Shown: positions 32,776-42,753, numbered from the stretch's first letter. The stretch is DNA of 64,000 nucleotides from Pseudomonas sp. GM41(2012) (GCF_000282315.2 NZ_AKJN02000006.1:744001-808000); one strand, 5' to 3'. Made by a program: numbers and translations. The notes: a model not told the origin generated them from the sequence alone.

Positions 32776-34194
32776 TCAGCCGTGTTGCCTGGTTGCAAGG
32801 CTGGCCAGGTTCCTGCTCCTGAACTGTGAGAATTGGTAGGCGATTGCCAACCAGATGAACCATGCAGGCATCACGCACAGTGCGAGGCGGGTGTCTGGTC
32901 TAAGGGCAAGCAGGCACAGCACAAAGGCAAGGAATGCGAGGGAGAACCATGCCATCGGCACGCCTCCAGGCATTTTGTACCGGGATTGCGCATGCAGGTC
33001 GGGCCTTGCTTTGCGATAAGCAATGTAAGACGCCAGGATGGTCGACCAGGTAAAGATCACCAGGATGGCCGACACCGTCGACACGATGGTAAAGGCGGTG
33101 ATGACTTCAGGAATGATGAACAGCAACAACACCCCCAGCAGCATCAGGAAGGTCGTGAAGGCCAGGCTGATGAACGGAACGCTGTTTTTCGACAGCCGTC
33201 TGAAGATACCCGGTGCACTGCCCAGATCGGCCAGGCCGAATAACATGCGGCTGGCCGAGAAGACACCACTGTTGGCGGACGACGCCGCAGAGGTCAGCAC
33301 CACAAAGTTCACAATGCCGGCTGCCGCTGGAAAACCCGCGATCAGGAACAGTTCGACAAAGGGACTTTTGTTGGGCGATACCTGCTGCCAGGAGGTCACT
33401 GCGATGATGCAGGCCAAGGCCAGAACATAAAAAAGGATGATCCGCAGCGGTATGGAATTGATGGCTTTGGGCAAGGTCTTTTCAGGCGACTTGGTTTCGG
33501 CGGCGGCGGTGCCGATCAGTTCCGTACCTGCAAACGAAAAGATCGCCATCTGAAAGCCGGCGAAGAAGCCGAACAGGCCGTTAGGAAAGGCGGCTTGTTT
33601 GTCCAGCAAGTGCGTCAGGGAAGCCGTTACGCCAGTGGGGGAGACGAAGGAGCTGGCAATCAGCAGCACACTGACGGAAATCAGCGCGACGACTGCGATT
33701 ATCTTGATGATCGCGAACCAGAATTCAACCTCGCCGAACAGTTTGACAGTGAGCACATTCAAGGCAAATAGCGTCAGCATCATGCCGATGGCGGGGATCC
33801 AGGCCGGTACATCAGGGAACCAGTATTGAAAGAATCCCCCGACGACAACTGCATCCCCCACAACGGCCACACTCCAGCTCAACCAGTATGACCACCCGAG
33901 AAAGAAGGCTGCACGAGGTCCGAGGTAAGCCCCGGCGAAATCAGCAAAGCTTTTGAAGTTCAGGTTAGATAGAAGTAGCTCTCCCATGGCACGCATGACG
34001 AAGTAAACAAACAGGCCGATGATCATATAGATAAGTATGATCGAGGTTCCGGAGAGGGCGATGATCTTGCCGGAACCCATGAACAGGCCAGTACCAATAG
34101 CACCGCCCATGGCCATTAGTTGAATGTGGCGGTTGCTGAGCGTGCGCTGTAATGCAGGATTTTCAGTTATTTCATGCGTATCTGATTTCATCAC
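32776..34194 (-). CDS. APC-family amino-acid permease (CycA-like)
   Basis: A 472-residue permease with 12 predicted membrane helices. RTLSNRHIQLMAMGGAIGTG and MRAMGELLLSNL closely match the D-serine/D-alanine/glycine transporter CycA, and the LTVKLFGEVEFWFAIIKI segment agrees. It lies downstream of an ornithine cyclodeaminase gene in the same direction, with a 119-bp gap. The substrate could therefore be a small neutral amino acid or a related compound such as proline; this is undecided. Confidence 0.85.
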   Translation of the reverse strand: MMKSDTHEITENPALQRTLSNRHIQLMAMGGAIGTGLFMGSGKIIALSGTSIILIYMIIGLFVYFVMRAMGELLLSNLNFKSFADFAGAYLGPRAAFFLGWSYWLSWSVAVVGDAVVVGGFFQYWFPDVPAWIPAIGMMLTLFALNVLTVKLFGEVEFWFAIIKIIAVVALISVSVLLIASSFVSPTGVTASLTHLLDKQAAFPNGLFGFFAGFQMAIFSFAGTELIGTAAAETKSPEKTLPKAINSIPLRIILFYVLALACIIAVTSWQQVSPNKSPFVELFLIAGFPAAAGIVNFVVLTSAASSANSGVFSASRMLFGLADLGSAPGIFRRLSKNSVPFISLAFTTFLMLLGVLLLFIIPEVITAFTIVSTVSAILVIFTWSTILASYIAYRKARPDLHAQSRYKMPGGVPMAWFSLAFLAFVLCLLALRPDTRLALCVMPAWFIWLAIAYQFSQFRSRNLASLATRQHG

Positions 34195-34313
34195 AAAACC
34201 TCTTGATTTTATGTTTTTGAGTTTTGGCAGAGAAATAGTGTGTGTTTTATTGTTGTAAATATTACGCCTTGCAGGGACAGGGTGCCGGTTCGCACTCTTG
34301 CAGTAGCGGTTAA

Positions 34314-35339
34314 TCAGTGAGCGTTACCCTCAATCAATTGATACAGGTTCTTTATGTTGGCGGGTGTGGGAACGAGATGAATTCTCTCGCCAACCGCATA
34401 TTTGCCAGCTTGGTCATGCAAATAACGAAGTGAAGAAAAGTCTTCAAGCGCAAACCCGACTGAGTCGAACACTGTGACTTGAGTGTCACTTTCTCGGCCC
34501 GGTTCGTTATCCCGAACGATGCGGAAATATTCGATGACAGGAAAGTCAGCGTCCAGTTGCTGAATGTCCCCTTCAATGCGCGTCTGGGGTTCAAACTCGA
34601 CAATGATTCGAGCGTTGCGCAGGATATCTGCGTGAAGTTCGGTTTTCCCGGGACAGTCACCGCCAACCGCGTTGATGTGCATGCCAGGCTCGATCATGTC
34701 GGGCGTCAAGATTGTCGCGTAGGCCTTGTCCGCCGTGACGGTGGTGATGATATCGACGCCTTTGACAGCTTCATGCACCGAGGAGGCTACGGTGACATTG
34801 ATGCCGGTATAGCTTTCCAGGTTTTGTTTCAGCTTCAATGAAGCAGCACTGTCGATATCAAATATCCGCACCTCGCTGATCCCGAGCATTTCATAAAAGG
34901 CAATGGCCTGGAATTCGCTCTGGGCGCCATTTCCGATAATGGCCATGCGTGTCGAGCCCTTGCGTGCCAGGGACTGGGCTACCAGGGCGGACGTTGCCGC
35001 TGTGCGAACCGCAGTGGTCAGGGTGAGTTCGCTGAGGACCGTGGGGTATCCGCTATCAACGTCCGCCAAAACACCAAACGCCATGACTGTCAGCAGATGG
35101 TTGCTGGCATTGGCGGGATGGCCATTCACATATTTAAATGAATAGTGCTTGCCGTCGTCGGTCGGCATCAACTCGATGACCCCGTAGGCGGAATGATTGG
35201 CGGTACGTGGGGACTTATCAAAGTCGGCCCAACGGCAATAGTCGGCTTTGATGTAGAGCGCCATTTGCTTGATGGCATTACCGATTCCGATTTTTCGAAA
35301 AAGCGTGGCAGCATGATCAACGTCTATGAATAGAGTCAT
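34314..35339 (-). CDS. Ornithine cyclodeaminase
   Basis: A 341-residue NAD-dependent enzyme of the ornithine cyclodeaminase/mu-crystallin family. FKYVNGHPANASNH and SELTLTTAVRTAATSALVA are substrate-side motifs, and MAIIGNGAQSEFQA is the nucleotide-binding motif. The sequence resembles the P. putida enzyme that converts ornithine to proline and ammonia. The next gene upstream encodes an acetylpolyamine amidohydrolase (51-bp gap), and the one downstream an amino-acid permease, so these three genes are probably one transcription unit. Confidence 0.9.
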   Translation of the reverse strand: MTLFIDVDHAATLFRKIGIGNAIKQMALYIKADYCRWADFDKSPRTANHSAYGVIELMPTDDGKHYSFKYVNGHPANASNHLLTVMAFGVLADVDSGYPTVLSELTLTTAVRTAATSALVAQSLARKGSTRMAIIGNGAQSEFQAIAFYEMLGISEVRIFDIDSAASLKLKQNLESYTGINVTVASSVHEAVKGVDIITTVTADKAYATILTPDMIEPGMHINAVGGDCPGKTELHADILRNARIIVEFEPQTRIEGDIQQLDADFPVIEYFRIVRDNEPGRESDTQVTVFDSVGFALEDFSSLRYLHDQAGKYAVGERIHLVPTPANIKNLYQLIEGNAH

Positions 35340-35390
35340 ATGTTTCTCTCTGAGTTGTAAGCCGAAGGAAGTTATATCGTTCGCCGAAAC

Positions 35391-36425
35391 TTAGGATTGC
35401 CTGCTCTCGTAACCATGCAATACATTGACCGCATTGATGCCAATTTCATCGACCATATATCCGCCCTCCATGACGAAGAGTGTGGGGGCGCCGACAGAGG
35501 CGATAATTTCACCCATGCCAAAGAAGTCATCACTTTCCAGAAGAAAATGGCTGATCGGATCGTCCTTGAATGTATCGACGCCCAAAGAAATGACTAACAA
35601 CTCGGGCGCGAAGCTCCGAAGTTTCTTACAGGCATGAATCAGGGCGTTCTGGTAGCTCTGCCACGTCGTATTTTTCGGCAAAGGATAATTCAGGTTATAA
35701 CCTTCGCCGGCACCTGTTCCGCACTCGGAACTGAAACCCGAGTAATAAGGATAAGAAACCGACGGCTCTCCATGCAGAGAGACAAACATCACATCATTGC
35801 GGTTATAGAAGATGTTTTGCGTTCCGTTGCCATGATGGAAGTCAACGTCCAGCACCGCGACACGTTTAGCGCCTTGAGTCAGTGCATGTTGCGCGGCGAT
35901 GGCCGCGTTATTCAGGTAGCAGTAACCGCCCATGTATTCACGAGCAGCATGGTGCCCAGGTGGACGACACAGGGCAAAGGCGCTGTTTTGGCCTTCGTTG
36001 ATCAACGACAGCCCGGTGAGTGCAATGTCCGCGCTGGTTTTGACTGCTTCCCAGGTGGTCGCGGTGATCGGCGAACCGGCATCCATGGCAAAAAAGCCGA
36101 GCTTGCCATCAATGAAGTCCGGGACTTGCTCATTGGACAAGTCGCGTACCGGCCAGACCAAGGGCAGGGCGTCATGCTCCCGACCGGTTGCCGTCCATTC
36201 AGACCACGCGGTTTCCAGAAAGGAAACATAGCGCTCACTGTGTGCATTGACGTAGCACGCCCGGTCAAACGTTCGCGGGACGATGATATCGCCGAGCTCC
36301 ACGTGCCGGACTCGGTCGCGAACGGTATCCGCTCGACTTGGCTGTTCGAAGGAAGGTTTGAGAACACCATCTTTTAGTTCAGTGCCATGGTGCAATCTAT
36401 GAGAGTCGCTAAAAACTGTAAGCAT
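35391..36425 (-). CDS. Acetylpolyamine amidohydrolase (class II histone deacetylase family)
   Basis: A 344-residue zinc amidohydrolase. The active-site motifs CRPPGHHAA, VLDVDFHHGNGTQ and SLGVDTFKDDP, and the catalytic Tyr region EGGYMVDE, are all present. Pseudomonas homologues remove acetyl groups from acetylputrescine or acetylcadaverine. Polyamine catabolism fits the adjacent ornithine cyclodeaminase and the divergent Lrp-type regulator. The exact substrate cannot be read from the sequence. Confidence 0.9.
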   Translation of the reverse strand: MLTVFSDSHRLHHGTELKDGVLKPSFEQPSRADTVRDRVRHVELGDIIVPRTFDRACYVNAHSERYVSFLETAWSEWTATGREHDALPLVWPVRDLSNEQVPDFIDGKLGFFAMDAGSPITATTWEAVKTSADIALTGLSLINEGQNSAFALCRPPGHHAAREYMGGYCYLNNAAIAAQHALTQGAKRVAVLDVDFHHGNGTQNIFYNRNDVMFVSLHGEPSVSYPYYSGFSSECGTGAGEGYNLNYPLPKNTTWQSYQNALIHACKKLRSFAPELLVISLGVDTFKDDPISHFLLESDDFFGMGEIIASVGAPTLFVMEGGYMVDEIGINAVNVLHGYESRQS

Positions 36426-36545
36426 TTAAACGCATCCGTCATTGTGGTCCAGTGCCAATAGTTTGTTCGCGTTCGGATGCACTTTCTTTGCTTTTCATTC
36501 TCGTTCTGCTAGCGTAATCGGGATATTTTTCCACTGGATGGCATC

Positions 36546-37046
36546 ATGCAGAAAAAAAATACCCATCGCGCAACGCTTGACGATACCGACCTTTCTATCC
36601 TTGCCCTGTTGCAGGAAGACGCCAGCATTTCCAACGCGGAGTTGAGTGAGCGTCTTTCGTTAAGCCTGACTCCATGCTGGAGGCGACGTAAGAGATTGGA
36701 AGAGGAGGGTGTGATCAAGGATTACCAGGCCAACCTGGATCGGCGGAAGTTGGGGCTGGATATTATGGCGTTCGTGCATATCCGCTTTGCCACGCACACC
36801 GACCACACCCCCGAAGCCTTTGAAGCCGTCATCATGCAGCTCCCGGAGGTCTTGTCTTGTCACAAGATAACTGGCGATGCCGATTACCTTTTGCAAGTAC
36901 TGGCTCAGGATCTCGATAGTTACAGTGACTTTGTAGAGAGCGTATTGAGGCGACAACTCGGGATAGCGTCTATCCAGTCAAGTCTAGCGTTGCGTGAGGT
37001 CAAGACGACCAGTCGTATCGCCATTCCTGGGCGAACAAGGCAGTAA
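36546..37046 (+). CDS. Lrp/AsnC-family transcriptional regulator
   Basis: A 166-residue regulator with an N-terminal helix-turn-helix (about residues 12-60; LDDTDLSILALLQEDASISN, then LSLTPCWRRRKRLEEEGVI). A C-terminal RAM ligand-binding domain (about 75-150) has HKITGDADYLLQVLAQDLD. Divergent from the acetylpolyamine amidohydrolase gene with a 120-bp gap, so it probably controls that operon in response to an amino acid. The effector is unknown. Confidence 0.92.
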   Translation: MQKKNTHRATLDDTDLSILALLQEDASISNAELSERLSLSLTPCWRRRKRLEEEGVIKDYQANLDRRKLGLDIMAFVHIRFATHTDHTPEAFEAVIMQLPEVLSCHKITGDADYLLQVLAQDLDSYSDFVESVLRRQLGIASIQSSLALREVKTTSRIAIPGRTRQ

Positions 37047-37058
37047 GCGACCTGTTCA

Positions 37059-37077
37059 AAGCGTTCTCTCAACGCTT
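37059..37077. terminator. Short hairpin between convergent genes
   Basis: A 7-bp stem (AAGCGTT / AACGCTT) with a 5-nt loop lies in the 38-bp gap between the Lrp-type gene and nahR. No strong T-tract follows, so terminator function is uncertain. Confidence 0.4.
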
Positions 37078-37084
37078 GCCACGA

Positions 37085-37987
37085 TTAATCCGAAAACAGC
37101 TCGAACATGAGCTGGCGCAACCAACGATTGGCCGGATCCTTGTTGTATCGGGCATGCCAGAAAAGATTGATCTCGATTTTCGGCAATTCCAGAGGCGGCG
37201 GCAGGACGGTAAGTCCAAAGGGTTGTTCGCAACTGAGGGCGAATCGTTCAGGCACTGTTGCCAGCAAATCCGTGCGTTGAAGAATGTGGCCTATCGCAAC
37301 GAAATGCGGGACTTCCAAGCGTATGTTTCGCTCGATGCCCGCCCGTGCGAGGAAGGTATCAACGACGCCGTGTCCGGTGTTCGCCGCTACAACACGAACA
37401 TGGTCATAGCTGCAAAAACGCTCAAGCGTCAACGGCTCCCTGGTGGCAGGATGGCCTTTGCGGCACAAGCAGACGTAGCAATGGTGGAACAAGCGTTGTT
37501 GAAAAAAGCCCGCTTGAAGGTGAGGCAGCAACCCGACGGCAAGGTCGATCGCACCGTTCTGTAGCCCTTCGGCCAGGGTATCGGTGTTGTTGCGCAGTGT
37601 GCTGATCGAGCAACCAGGAGCGCGTTCAGCCAGAGCATCCATCAGCCGAGGCATGAAGTAGATTTCACCAATATCGGTCATGGCCATGGTGAATCTGCGA
37701 TTGCAGTTGAGCGGGTCAAACGTGTCCTGTCGACTTAACGCGTCACGTAAAGTCTGAATGGCCAGTGCAACCGGCTCAGCCAACTGTCGGGCATAAGGCG
37801 TGGGTTCCATTCCTTGGTAGGTGCGTACGAAAAGCTCGTCGTTCAAGGCGGTACGCAACCGCTTTAGCGCGTTGCTGACCGCCGGTTGGGTCAGCTCGAG
37901 ATTATCCGCCGCAGTCGAAACCCTGCGGTCGATGAGCAGTTGGTTGAACACCAAAAGCAGATTGAGATCCAGCTCACGTAATTCCAT
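37085..37987 (-). CDS. nahR: LysR-family activator of salicylate genes (NahR-like)
   Basis: A 300-residue LysR-type regulator that closely resembles NahR of the NAH7 plasmid. Matching blocks are MELRELDLNLLLVFNQLL, TQPAVSNALKRLRTAL, MEPTPYARQLAEPV, AMTDIGEIYFMPRLMD and HYVCLCRKGHP-like FHHCYVCLCRKGHP. NahR activates naphthalene/salicylate genes with salicylate as inducer. It is divergent from a transporter gene, and a salicylate hydroxylase lies 2.6 kb further on. Similar NahR-like sites occur upstream of both (38147 and 40511). Confidence 0.9.
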   Translation of the reverse strand: MELRELDLNLLLVFNQLLIDRRVSTAADNLELTQPAVSNALKRLRTALNDELFVRTYQGMEPTPYARQLAEPVALAIQTLRDALSRQDTFDPLNCNRRFTMAMTDIGEIYFMPRLMDALAERAPGCSISTLRNNTDTLAEGLQNGAIDLAVGLLPHLQAGFFQQRLFHHCYVCLCRKGHPATREPLTLERFCSYDHVRVVAANTGHGVVDTFLARAGIERNIRLEVPHFVAIGHILQRTDLLATVPERFALSCEQPFGLTVLPPPLELPKIEINLFWHARYNKDPANRWLRQLMFELFSD

Positions 37988-38146
37988 AAAGCCTCATGCA
38001 GATTGGCTCATGCCAGGGCAATGAACCGTTGCCCGCCGTTGGGTCTGCACCGCTCTGAAATGGCCGCTGCAAGAACCGCAAGCCTATCAACTGCTACATC
38101 GTCGCGTCCATCGTAAGGGTTGCCTGGCTTTTGCTCGTGTCTGATC

Positions 38147-38175
38147 TTTATTCACGTTCGAAATAGTAGGTATTC
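38147..38175. promoter_or_regulatory. Candidate NahR operator upstream of the AAHS transporter
   Basis: TTTATTCACGTTCGAAATAG lies in the nahR-transporter intergenic region. It shares TATTCAC-R-TTCG-W-AAT with 40511-40535 upstream of salicylate hydroxylase and resembles the ATTCACGCT-N2-TATTGAT type of site recalled for NahR. Binding is inferred. Confidence 0.5.
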
Positions 38176-38350
38176 GGATCGCTGCATTTATCACCGTTGA
38201 TGCCTTGGCCATGATCGCCGCATGCCCAAATTCTGAACGGTTTACGTCCCTCAAGAACTACGCGCCTATCGGTCAGCTAGTTGGGCACCGCGCAACGCCC
38301 GGAGGCGTCTGATCCTCCGGCTCTATAACAATGACAAAAAGAGCGATGCC

Positions 38351-39691
38351 ATGCGTACGATCGATGTATCAGCCCTGATTGACGGGGCACGTTTCAATGC
38401 CTTCCATGCGCGCGTGCTGTTCTGGTGCGCACTCATCATCATCTTCGACGGCTACGACCTGGTCATCTATGGGGTCGTGTTGCCCTCACTCATGGCCGAG
38501 TGGGGGCTGAGCTCATTACAGGCGGGAGCGCTGGGTAGTTGTGCGCTGGTGGGAATGATGTTGGGTGCACTGTTTTTCGGATCATTGTCGGACCGGATAG
38601 GCAGACGTAAAACCATCATGATGTGCGTAACACTATTCAGCGGTGTCACCGCGCTCAACGGCTTGGTGCAGAGCCCAGAGGCTTTTGCGTTGTGCCGGTT
38701 TGTTGCCGGTCTGGGGATTGGCGGGGTCATGCCGAATGTTGTCGCGTTGATGAACGAGTACGCACCCCAGAAATCCCGCAGCACCTTGGTCGCCCTCATG
38801 TTCAGTGGCTACTCGCTAGGAGGGATGCTGTCTGCGGGTTTGGGCATGGTGTTGATTCCTCAGTGGGGATGGCAAGCGGTGTTCTATGTGGCCTTGATCC
38901 CACTGTTGGCGTTGCCATTTTTGATACGGCAGTTGCCCGAGTCGCTGGACTTCCTTTTGCGCACCGGGCAGACGGGCAAAGCCCGGATATTACTGACGCA
39001 GGCCGTACCGAGCTATGAGCCCAGCGCAACCGATCAGTTGAATCACACAGTCGCCAAAGGCACAAACGCGTCGATTGCACAGTTGTTCCAAGAGGGGCGC
39101 AAATTGAGCACCTTCATGCTGTGGCTGGCGTTTTTCTGTTGCCTGTTGATGGTCTATGCATTGAGCTCGTGGTTGCCAAAACTCATGAGCGCCGCTGGTT
39201 ACGGCTTGAACTCGAGCCTGGCGTTTCTGGTGGCGCTGAACCTTGGTGCGATTATCGGCGCGGTGGCCGGCGGGTGGCTGGGTGATCGAATAGGCATCGC
39301 AAAGGTCTTGTTCGCCTTCTTCAGTTGCGGGGCTTTGGCCCTGAGCCTGCTCGCACTCAAAGCCCCATTACCTGTGCTCTATTTACTCATCGCTGTTGCC
39401 GGGGCATGCACCATTGGCACGCAAATCCTGGCCAACGCTTGCACCGTGCAGTATTACCCGCCACAGATACGGGCTACAGGCCTTGGTTGGGCGATGGGAG
39501 TGGGTCGCACGGGGGCCATCATCGGTCCTCTACTGGGCGGCGCACTGCATGCCTCATCGTTGCCGCTGCAGGCGAGTTTTCTCATCTTCGCAATTCCGGG
39601 GCTGGTAGGAGCAATAGCCATTCTGGTCTTCCTGATACAGAACGCGCGAAATCGATCTGGCTCCCTTCGTCACTCATACCATACTACTTGA
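38351..39691 (+). CDS. MFS aromatic acid:H+ symporter (AAHS family, PcaK/BenK-like)
   Basis: A 446-residue transporter with 12 predicted helices. [16 protein letters not shown] in helix 1 and [14 protein letters not shown] in the first cytoplasmic loop are AAHS hallmarks, and [14 protein letters not shown] is the matching motif in the second half. Placed between NahR and a salicylate hydroxylase, it probably imports salicylate or a related aromatic acid. The substrate is inferred from context. Confidence 0.9.
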   Translation: MRTIDVSALIDGARFNAFHARVLFWCALIIIFDGYDLVIYGVVLPSLMAEWGLSSLQAGALGSCALVGMMLGALFFGSLSDRIGRRKTIMMCVTLFSGVTALNGLVQSPEAFALCRFVAGLGIGGVMPNVVALMNEYAPQKSRSTLVALMFSGYSLGGMLSAGLGMVLIPQWGWQAVFYVALIPLLALPFLIRQLPESLDFLLRTGQTGKARILLTQAVPSYEPSATDQLNHTVAKGTNASIAQLFQEGRKLSTFMLWLAFFCCLLMVYALSSWLPKLMSAAGYGLNSSLAFLVALNLGAIIGAVAGGWLGDRIGIAKVLFAFFSCGALALSLLALKAPLPVLYLLIAVAGACTIGTQILANACTVQYYPPQIRATGLGWAMGVGRTGAIIGPLLGGALHASSLPLQASFLIFAIPGLVGAIAILVFLIQNARNRSGSLRHSYHTT

Positions 39692-39806
39692 ACGTATTAA
39701 TGAGGCCTTCGATCTGATGCATGAAGGCACTATCAAATACTGATCCGCACCCTGGAGCTCAGGCTCCAGATCCAGTTCGAACACTCCCTGATACTGGAGG
39801 TTTATC

Positions 39807-40385
39807 GTGAGCAACTTGAAGCTTCATCCTTCACTGGATAACGGCATAGAACCAAGCGCTGCAAATTTCTCTGGCGGTACCCTGCAATGTCTGTGTCCGA
39901 CCGATAAGGTTGAGATCAGGATTGACGCTCAGACTCTGCACAATCATGCCTGTGGCTGCAGCAAGTGCTGGAAACCCGCCGGTGCGAAATTGGCGGTCAT
40001 AGCTGTCGTTCCTCGCGATAAAGTCAGCGTCATCGCGAACGCTGAGAAGCTGGTCATCGTCGATGAGCGCGCCACTATTCAACGACATGCTTGCAAAGAG
40101 TGCCATGTGCATATGTACGGCCGCATCGAAAATAAAGACCATGCGTTCTATGGCCTGGACTTTGTGCATACCGAGCTTTCTCCGCAAAAAGGTTGGGCTG
40201 CACCGGGCTTTGCAGCCTTCGTTTCGTCGCTCATCGAAACCGGCACCCCGCCGGAGGACATGAAGGATATTCGCGAAAAACTGCGCGCACTCGGTTTGGA
40301 ACCTTACGATTGCTTGTCGCCAGATCTGATGGACGCATTGGCTACGCAAGTGGCGAAGTTGAATGGTGTTCTTGCATCCCGTTAA
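39807..40385 (+). CDS. gfa: GFA-family zinc protein (S-(hydroxymethyl)glutathione synthase-like)
   Basis: A 192-residue protein of the glutathione-dependent formaldehyde-activating (GFA) family. The zinc cysteines appear as CLC near residue 29, CGCSKC near 51 and CKEC near 98. Family members are thought to bind glutathione-formaldehyde adducts, though the enzymatic claim is debated. It sits between the aromatic transporter and salicylate hydroxylase on the same strand. A role with formaldehyde from O-methylated aromatics is only a guess. Confidence 0.87.
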   Translation: MSNLKLHPSLDNGIEPSAANFSGGTLQCLCPTDKVEIRIDAQTLHNHACGCSKCWKPAGAKLAVIAVVPRDKVSVIANAEKLVIVDERATIQRHACKECHVHMYGRIENKDHAFYGLDFVHTELSPQKGWAAPGFAAFVSSLIETGTPPEDMKDIREKLRALGLEPYDCLSPDLMDALATQVAKLNGVLASR

Positions 40386-40393
40386 ACCCATTT

Positions 40394-40482
40394 GCCGAAT
40401 GTTTTATTCGGCACGATCCACCTTGGATGAACCCTTCGTGCAACGCCCTTCACCTGGATCCGTTTCAGGTGAAGAGCGTTGC
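40394..40482 (+). terminator. Two hairpins after gfa
   Basis: A 7-bp stem GCCGAAT / ATTCGGC with a GTTTT loop at 40394-40412 is followed by a 17-bp imperfect stem at 40440-40482 (GCAACGCCCTTCACCTG pairing with CAGGTGAAGAGCGTTGC, one mismatch). Either could end the gfa transcript and insulate the salicylate hydroxylase promoter. Confidence 0.6.
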
Positions 40483-40510
40483 GCTAAAGCCGCATTTTTC
40501 CGGCGAACAA

Positions 40511-40535
40511 TATTCACATTCGTAATGTTGAGTAT
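40511..40535. promoter_or_regulatory. Candidate NahR operator upstream of salicylate hydroxylase
   Basis: TATTCACATTCGTAATGTTG, about 85-110 bp before the hydroxylase start, shares its core with the site at 38147-38175. The spacing suits an activator site upstream of a promoter. No experimental support is available here. Confidence 0.5.
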
Positions 40536-40618
40536 GGGAGTTGCGGTATTTATCAATAGCGCTCAGATGGCGATGATTCAGTTACTCCAATAACAATCAG
40601 CCTCATGGGTAACTTGCT

Positions 40619-41902
40619 ATGCAAACCTCTCAATCTACTTTGCACATCGGTATTGTCGGCGGAGGTATCGCCGGCGTGGCTTTGGCACTGGATCTGTGCC
40701 GCCACACCCATCTCAGCGTGCAGTTGTTCGAATCGGCCCCCGCCTTTGGCGAGGTCGGTGCCGGTGTTTCCTTTGGCGCCAACGCCGTTCGTGCCATAGC
40801 GGGACTGGGTATTGCCGAACCCTACCGGCAGATCGCTGACCGCACGCTTGATCCCTGGCAGGATATTTGGTTCGAATGGCGCCGCGGCGAGGATGCCGGT
40901 TACCTCGGCGCGAGTCTTGCCGAAGGGGTAGGGCAGTCTTCGGTGCATCGTGCGGATTTTCTCGACGCGCTGGCCAGTCAACTTCCTGAGGGCATCGCCC
41001 AATTCGGCAAGCGCGCGGTTAGCGTAGAACAGGATGCCGAACAGGCTCGCGTGCTGTTCACCGATGGCAGCGAACACCGCTGCGACCTGCTGATCGCCGC
41101 TGACGGCATCAAGTCTTCGATTCGTGATCATGTGCTTCAAGGCCTCGGTCAGCCCCTTGCGGCACCGCGCTTCAGCGGCACCTGCGCCTACCGGGGAATG
41201 ATCGACAGCCAACAGTTGCGCGCGGCCTATCGGGCTCGGGGTGTCGATGAACACCTTGTCGATGTCCCGCAGATGTATCTGGGGCTCGACGCACACATCC
41301 TCACATTCCCGGTCAAGCAAGGCCGGCTGATCAACGTAGTGGCCTTCATTTCAGACCGCAGTCGGCCTGACCCCTCCTGGCCGAGCGATTCCCCATGGGT
41401 TCGTAATGCCAGCCAGGAAGAAATGCTTGCGGCTTTCACCGATTGGGGCGATGCCGCGCGAGTGTTGCTCGAGTGCATTCCAGCGCCGACCCTTTGGGCT
41501 CTACATGAACTTGAAGAGCTGCCGGGTTACGTGCACGGCCGTGTAGGGCTGATTGGCGATGCGGCCCACGCCATGTTGCCGCACCAGGGCGCTGGTGCAG
41601 GGCAGGGGTTGGAAGATGCCTGGCTTTTGGCCCGATTGCTGGCCGACCCGCAGGTTCTGACGAGCCGCCCGCAAGCGGTGCTTGAGGTCTATGACGCTAT
41701 TCGTCGTCCACGTGCCTGTCGTGTGCAACGCACTTCCTGGGAAGCCGGCGAGCTCTACGAGCTGCGTGATCCGGCGGTAGCCGATGACGAGCAATTGCTG
41801 GGCGAAACCCTGGCAGAGCGTTTCGATTGGTTGTGGGATCACGATCTGCAATCCGACCTGCAAGAGGCTCGTGAGCAATTGGGCTGGAAAGTACTGGTTT
41901 AG
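40619..41902 (+). CDS. nahG: Salicylate hydroxylase (FAD-dependent monooxygenase)
   Basis: A 427-residue class A flavin monooxygenase. The FAD/ADP motif IGIVGGGIAGVALAL is at the N-terminus, LLIAADGIKSSIR is the DG motif, and GRVGLIGDAAHAMLPHQGAG is the GD motif. The overall sequence fits NahG/SalA, which converts salicylate to catechol with NADH and O2. Together with the NahR-like regulator and aromatic transporter, a salicylate catabolism cluster is well supported. No catechol ring-cleavage genes are in the window. Confidence 0.88.
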   Translation: MQTSQSTLHIGIVGGGIAGVALALDLCRHTHLSVQLFESAPAFGEVGAGVSFGANAVRAIAGLGIAEPYRQIADRTLDPWQDIWFEWRRGEDAGYLGASLAEGVGQSSVHRADFLDALASQLPEGIAQFGKRAVSVEQDAEQARVLFTDGSEHRCDLLIAADGIKSSIRDHVLQGLGQPLAAPRFSGTCAYRGMIDSQQLRAAYRARGVDEHLVDVPQMYLGLDAHILTFPVKQGRLINVVAFISDRSRPDPSWPSDSPWVRNASQEEMLAAFTDWGDAARVLLECIPAPTLWALHELEELPGYVHGRVGLIGDAAHAMLPHQGAGAGQGLEDAWLLARLLADPQVLTSRPQAVLEVYDAIRRPRACRVQRTSWEAGELYELRDPAVADDEQLLGETLAERFDWLWDHDLQSDLQEAREQLGWKVLV

Positions 41903-42150
41903 TGACTTGCCCGGCATGCTCGGGATGGAACAAGAATGTGCCGGCAACTTTTAACACCAGCAGCTGATTGGCAGCCTGCTCTGGGATGGGGAGGGCAATG
42001 GGAGCGTCTCAGCCTGCCGGCAGGCAGCATATGGAGCTGCTAGTGTTAAGTCCGCATGCCGTCAAAGCACCTGCCGCTGTTGGTCGTTGGCAGTGGTGTA
42101 ATCCAAGATCTTCCTGATCCATCGAATGACACTTAATCGAGGAAAAAATC

Positions 42151-42753
42151 ATGGCGAAGGTACTGGTTCTCTATTACTCAATGTACGGTCACCTCGAAAC
42201 GATGGCTGGCGCAGTGGCCGAAGGCGCGCGATCCGTCCCCGGCACCGACGTGACGCTCAAGCGTGTCGCCGAAACCATCCCGGCCGAACAGGCAGCAGCC
42301 ATCGGCGTCAAACTTGACCAGAAGGCACCGGTGGCGACACCTGACGAGCTGGGCAATTACGATGCCATCATCTTTGGTACACCGACGCGCTTTGGCAATA
42401 TGGCAGGGCAGATGCGCACGTTTCTCGACCAGACCGGCGGACTGTGGATGAGCGGCGCGCTGGTCGGGAAAATCGGCAGTGTCTTTGCGTCGACCGGAAC
42501 CCAGCACGGTGGCCAGGAAACCACTATTACGTCGTTCCACAGCACACTCCTGCATCAGGGGATGGTCATCGTGGGTGTGCCTTACACCTGCGCAGGGCTG
42601 ACCAACATGAGCGAAATCACCGGCGGTACGCCCTATGGCGCGACCACCCTGGCAGGCGCCGACGGTAAACGGCAACCGTCACAAAATGAACTGGATATTG
42701 CGCGTTTCCAAGGCAAACACGTCGCTGAGCTTGCAAAAAAGATCGCGGGCTAA
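42151..42753 (+). CDS. wrbA: NAD(P)H:quinone oxidoreductase, WrbA type
   Basis: A 200-residue flavodoxin-fold protein. [16 protein letters not shown] binds FMN phosphate, [13 protein letters not shown] and [15 protein letters not shown] contact the flavin ring, and length and order are standard for WrbA. It reduces quinones by two electrons and limits semiquinone radicals. GAGGAAAAAATC precedes the ATG. Preceding genes make catechol, so quinone detoxification would fit, though wrbA is a common housekeeping gene. Confidence 0.95.
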   Translation: MAKVLVLYYSMYGHLETMAGAVAEGARSVPGTDVTLKRVAETIPAEQAAAIGVKLDQKAPVATPDELGNYDAIIFGTPTRFGNMAGQMRTFLDQTGGLWMSGALVGKIGSVFASTGTQHGGQETTITSFHSTLLHQGMVIVGVPYTCAGLTNMSEITGGTPYGATTLAGADGKRQPSQNELDIARFQGKHVAELAKKIAG

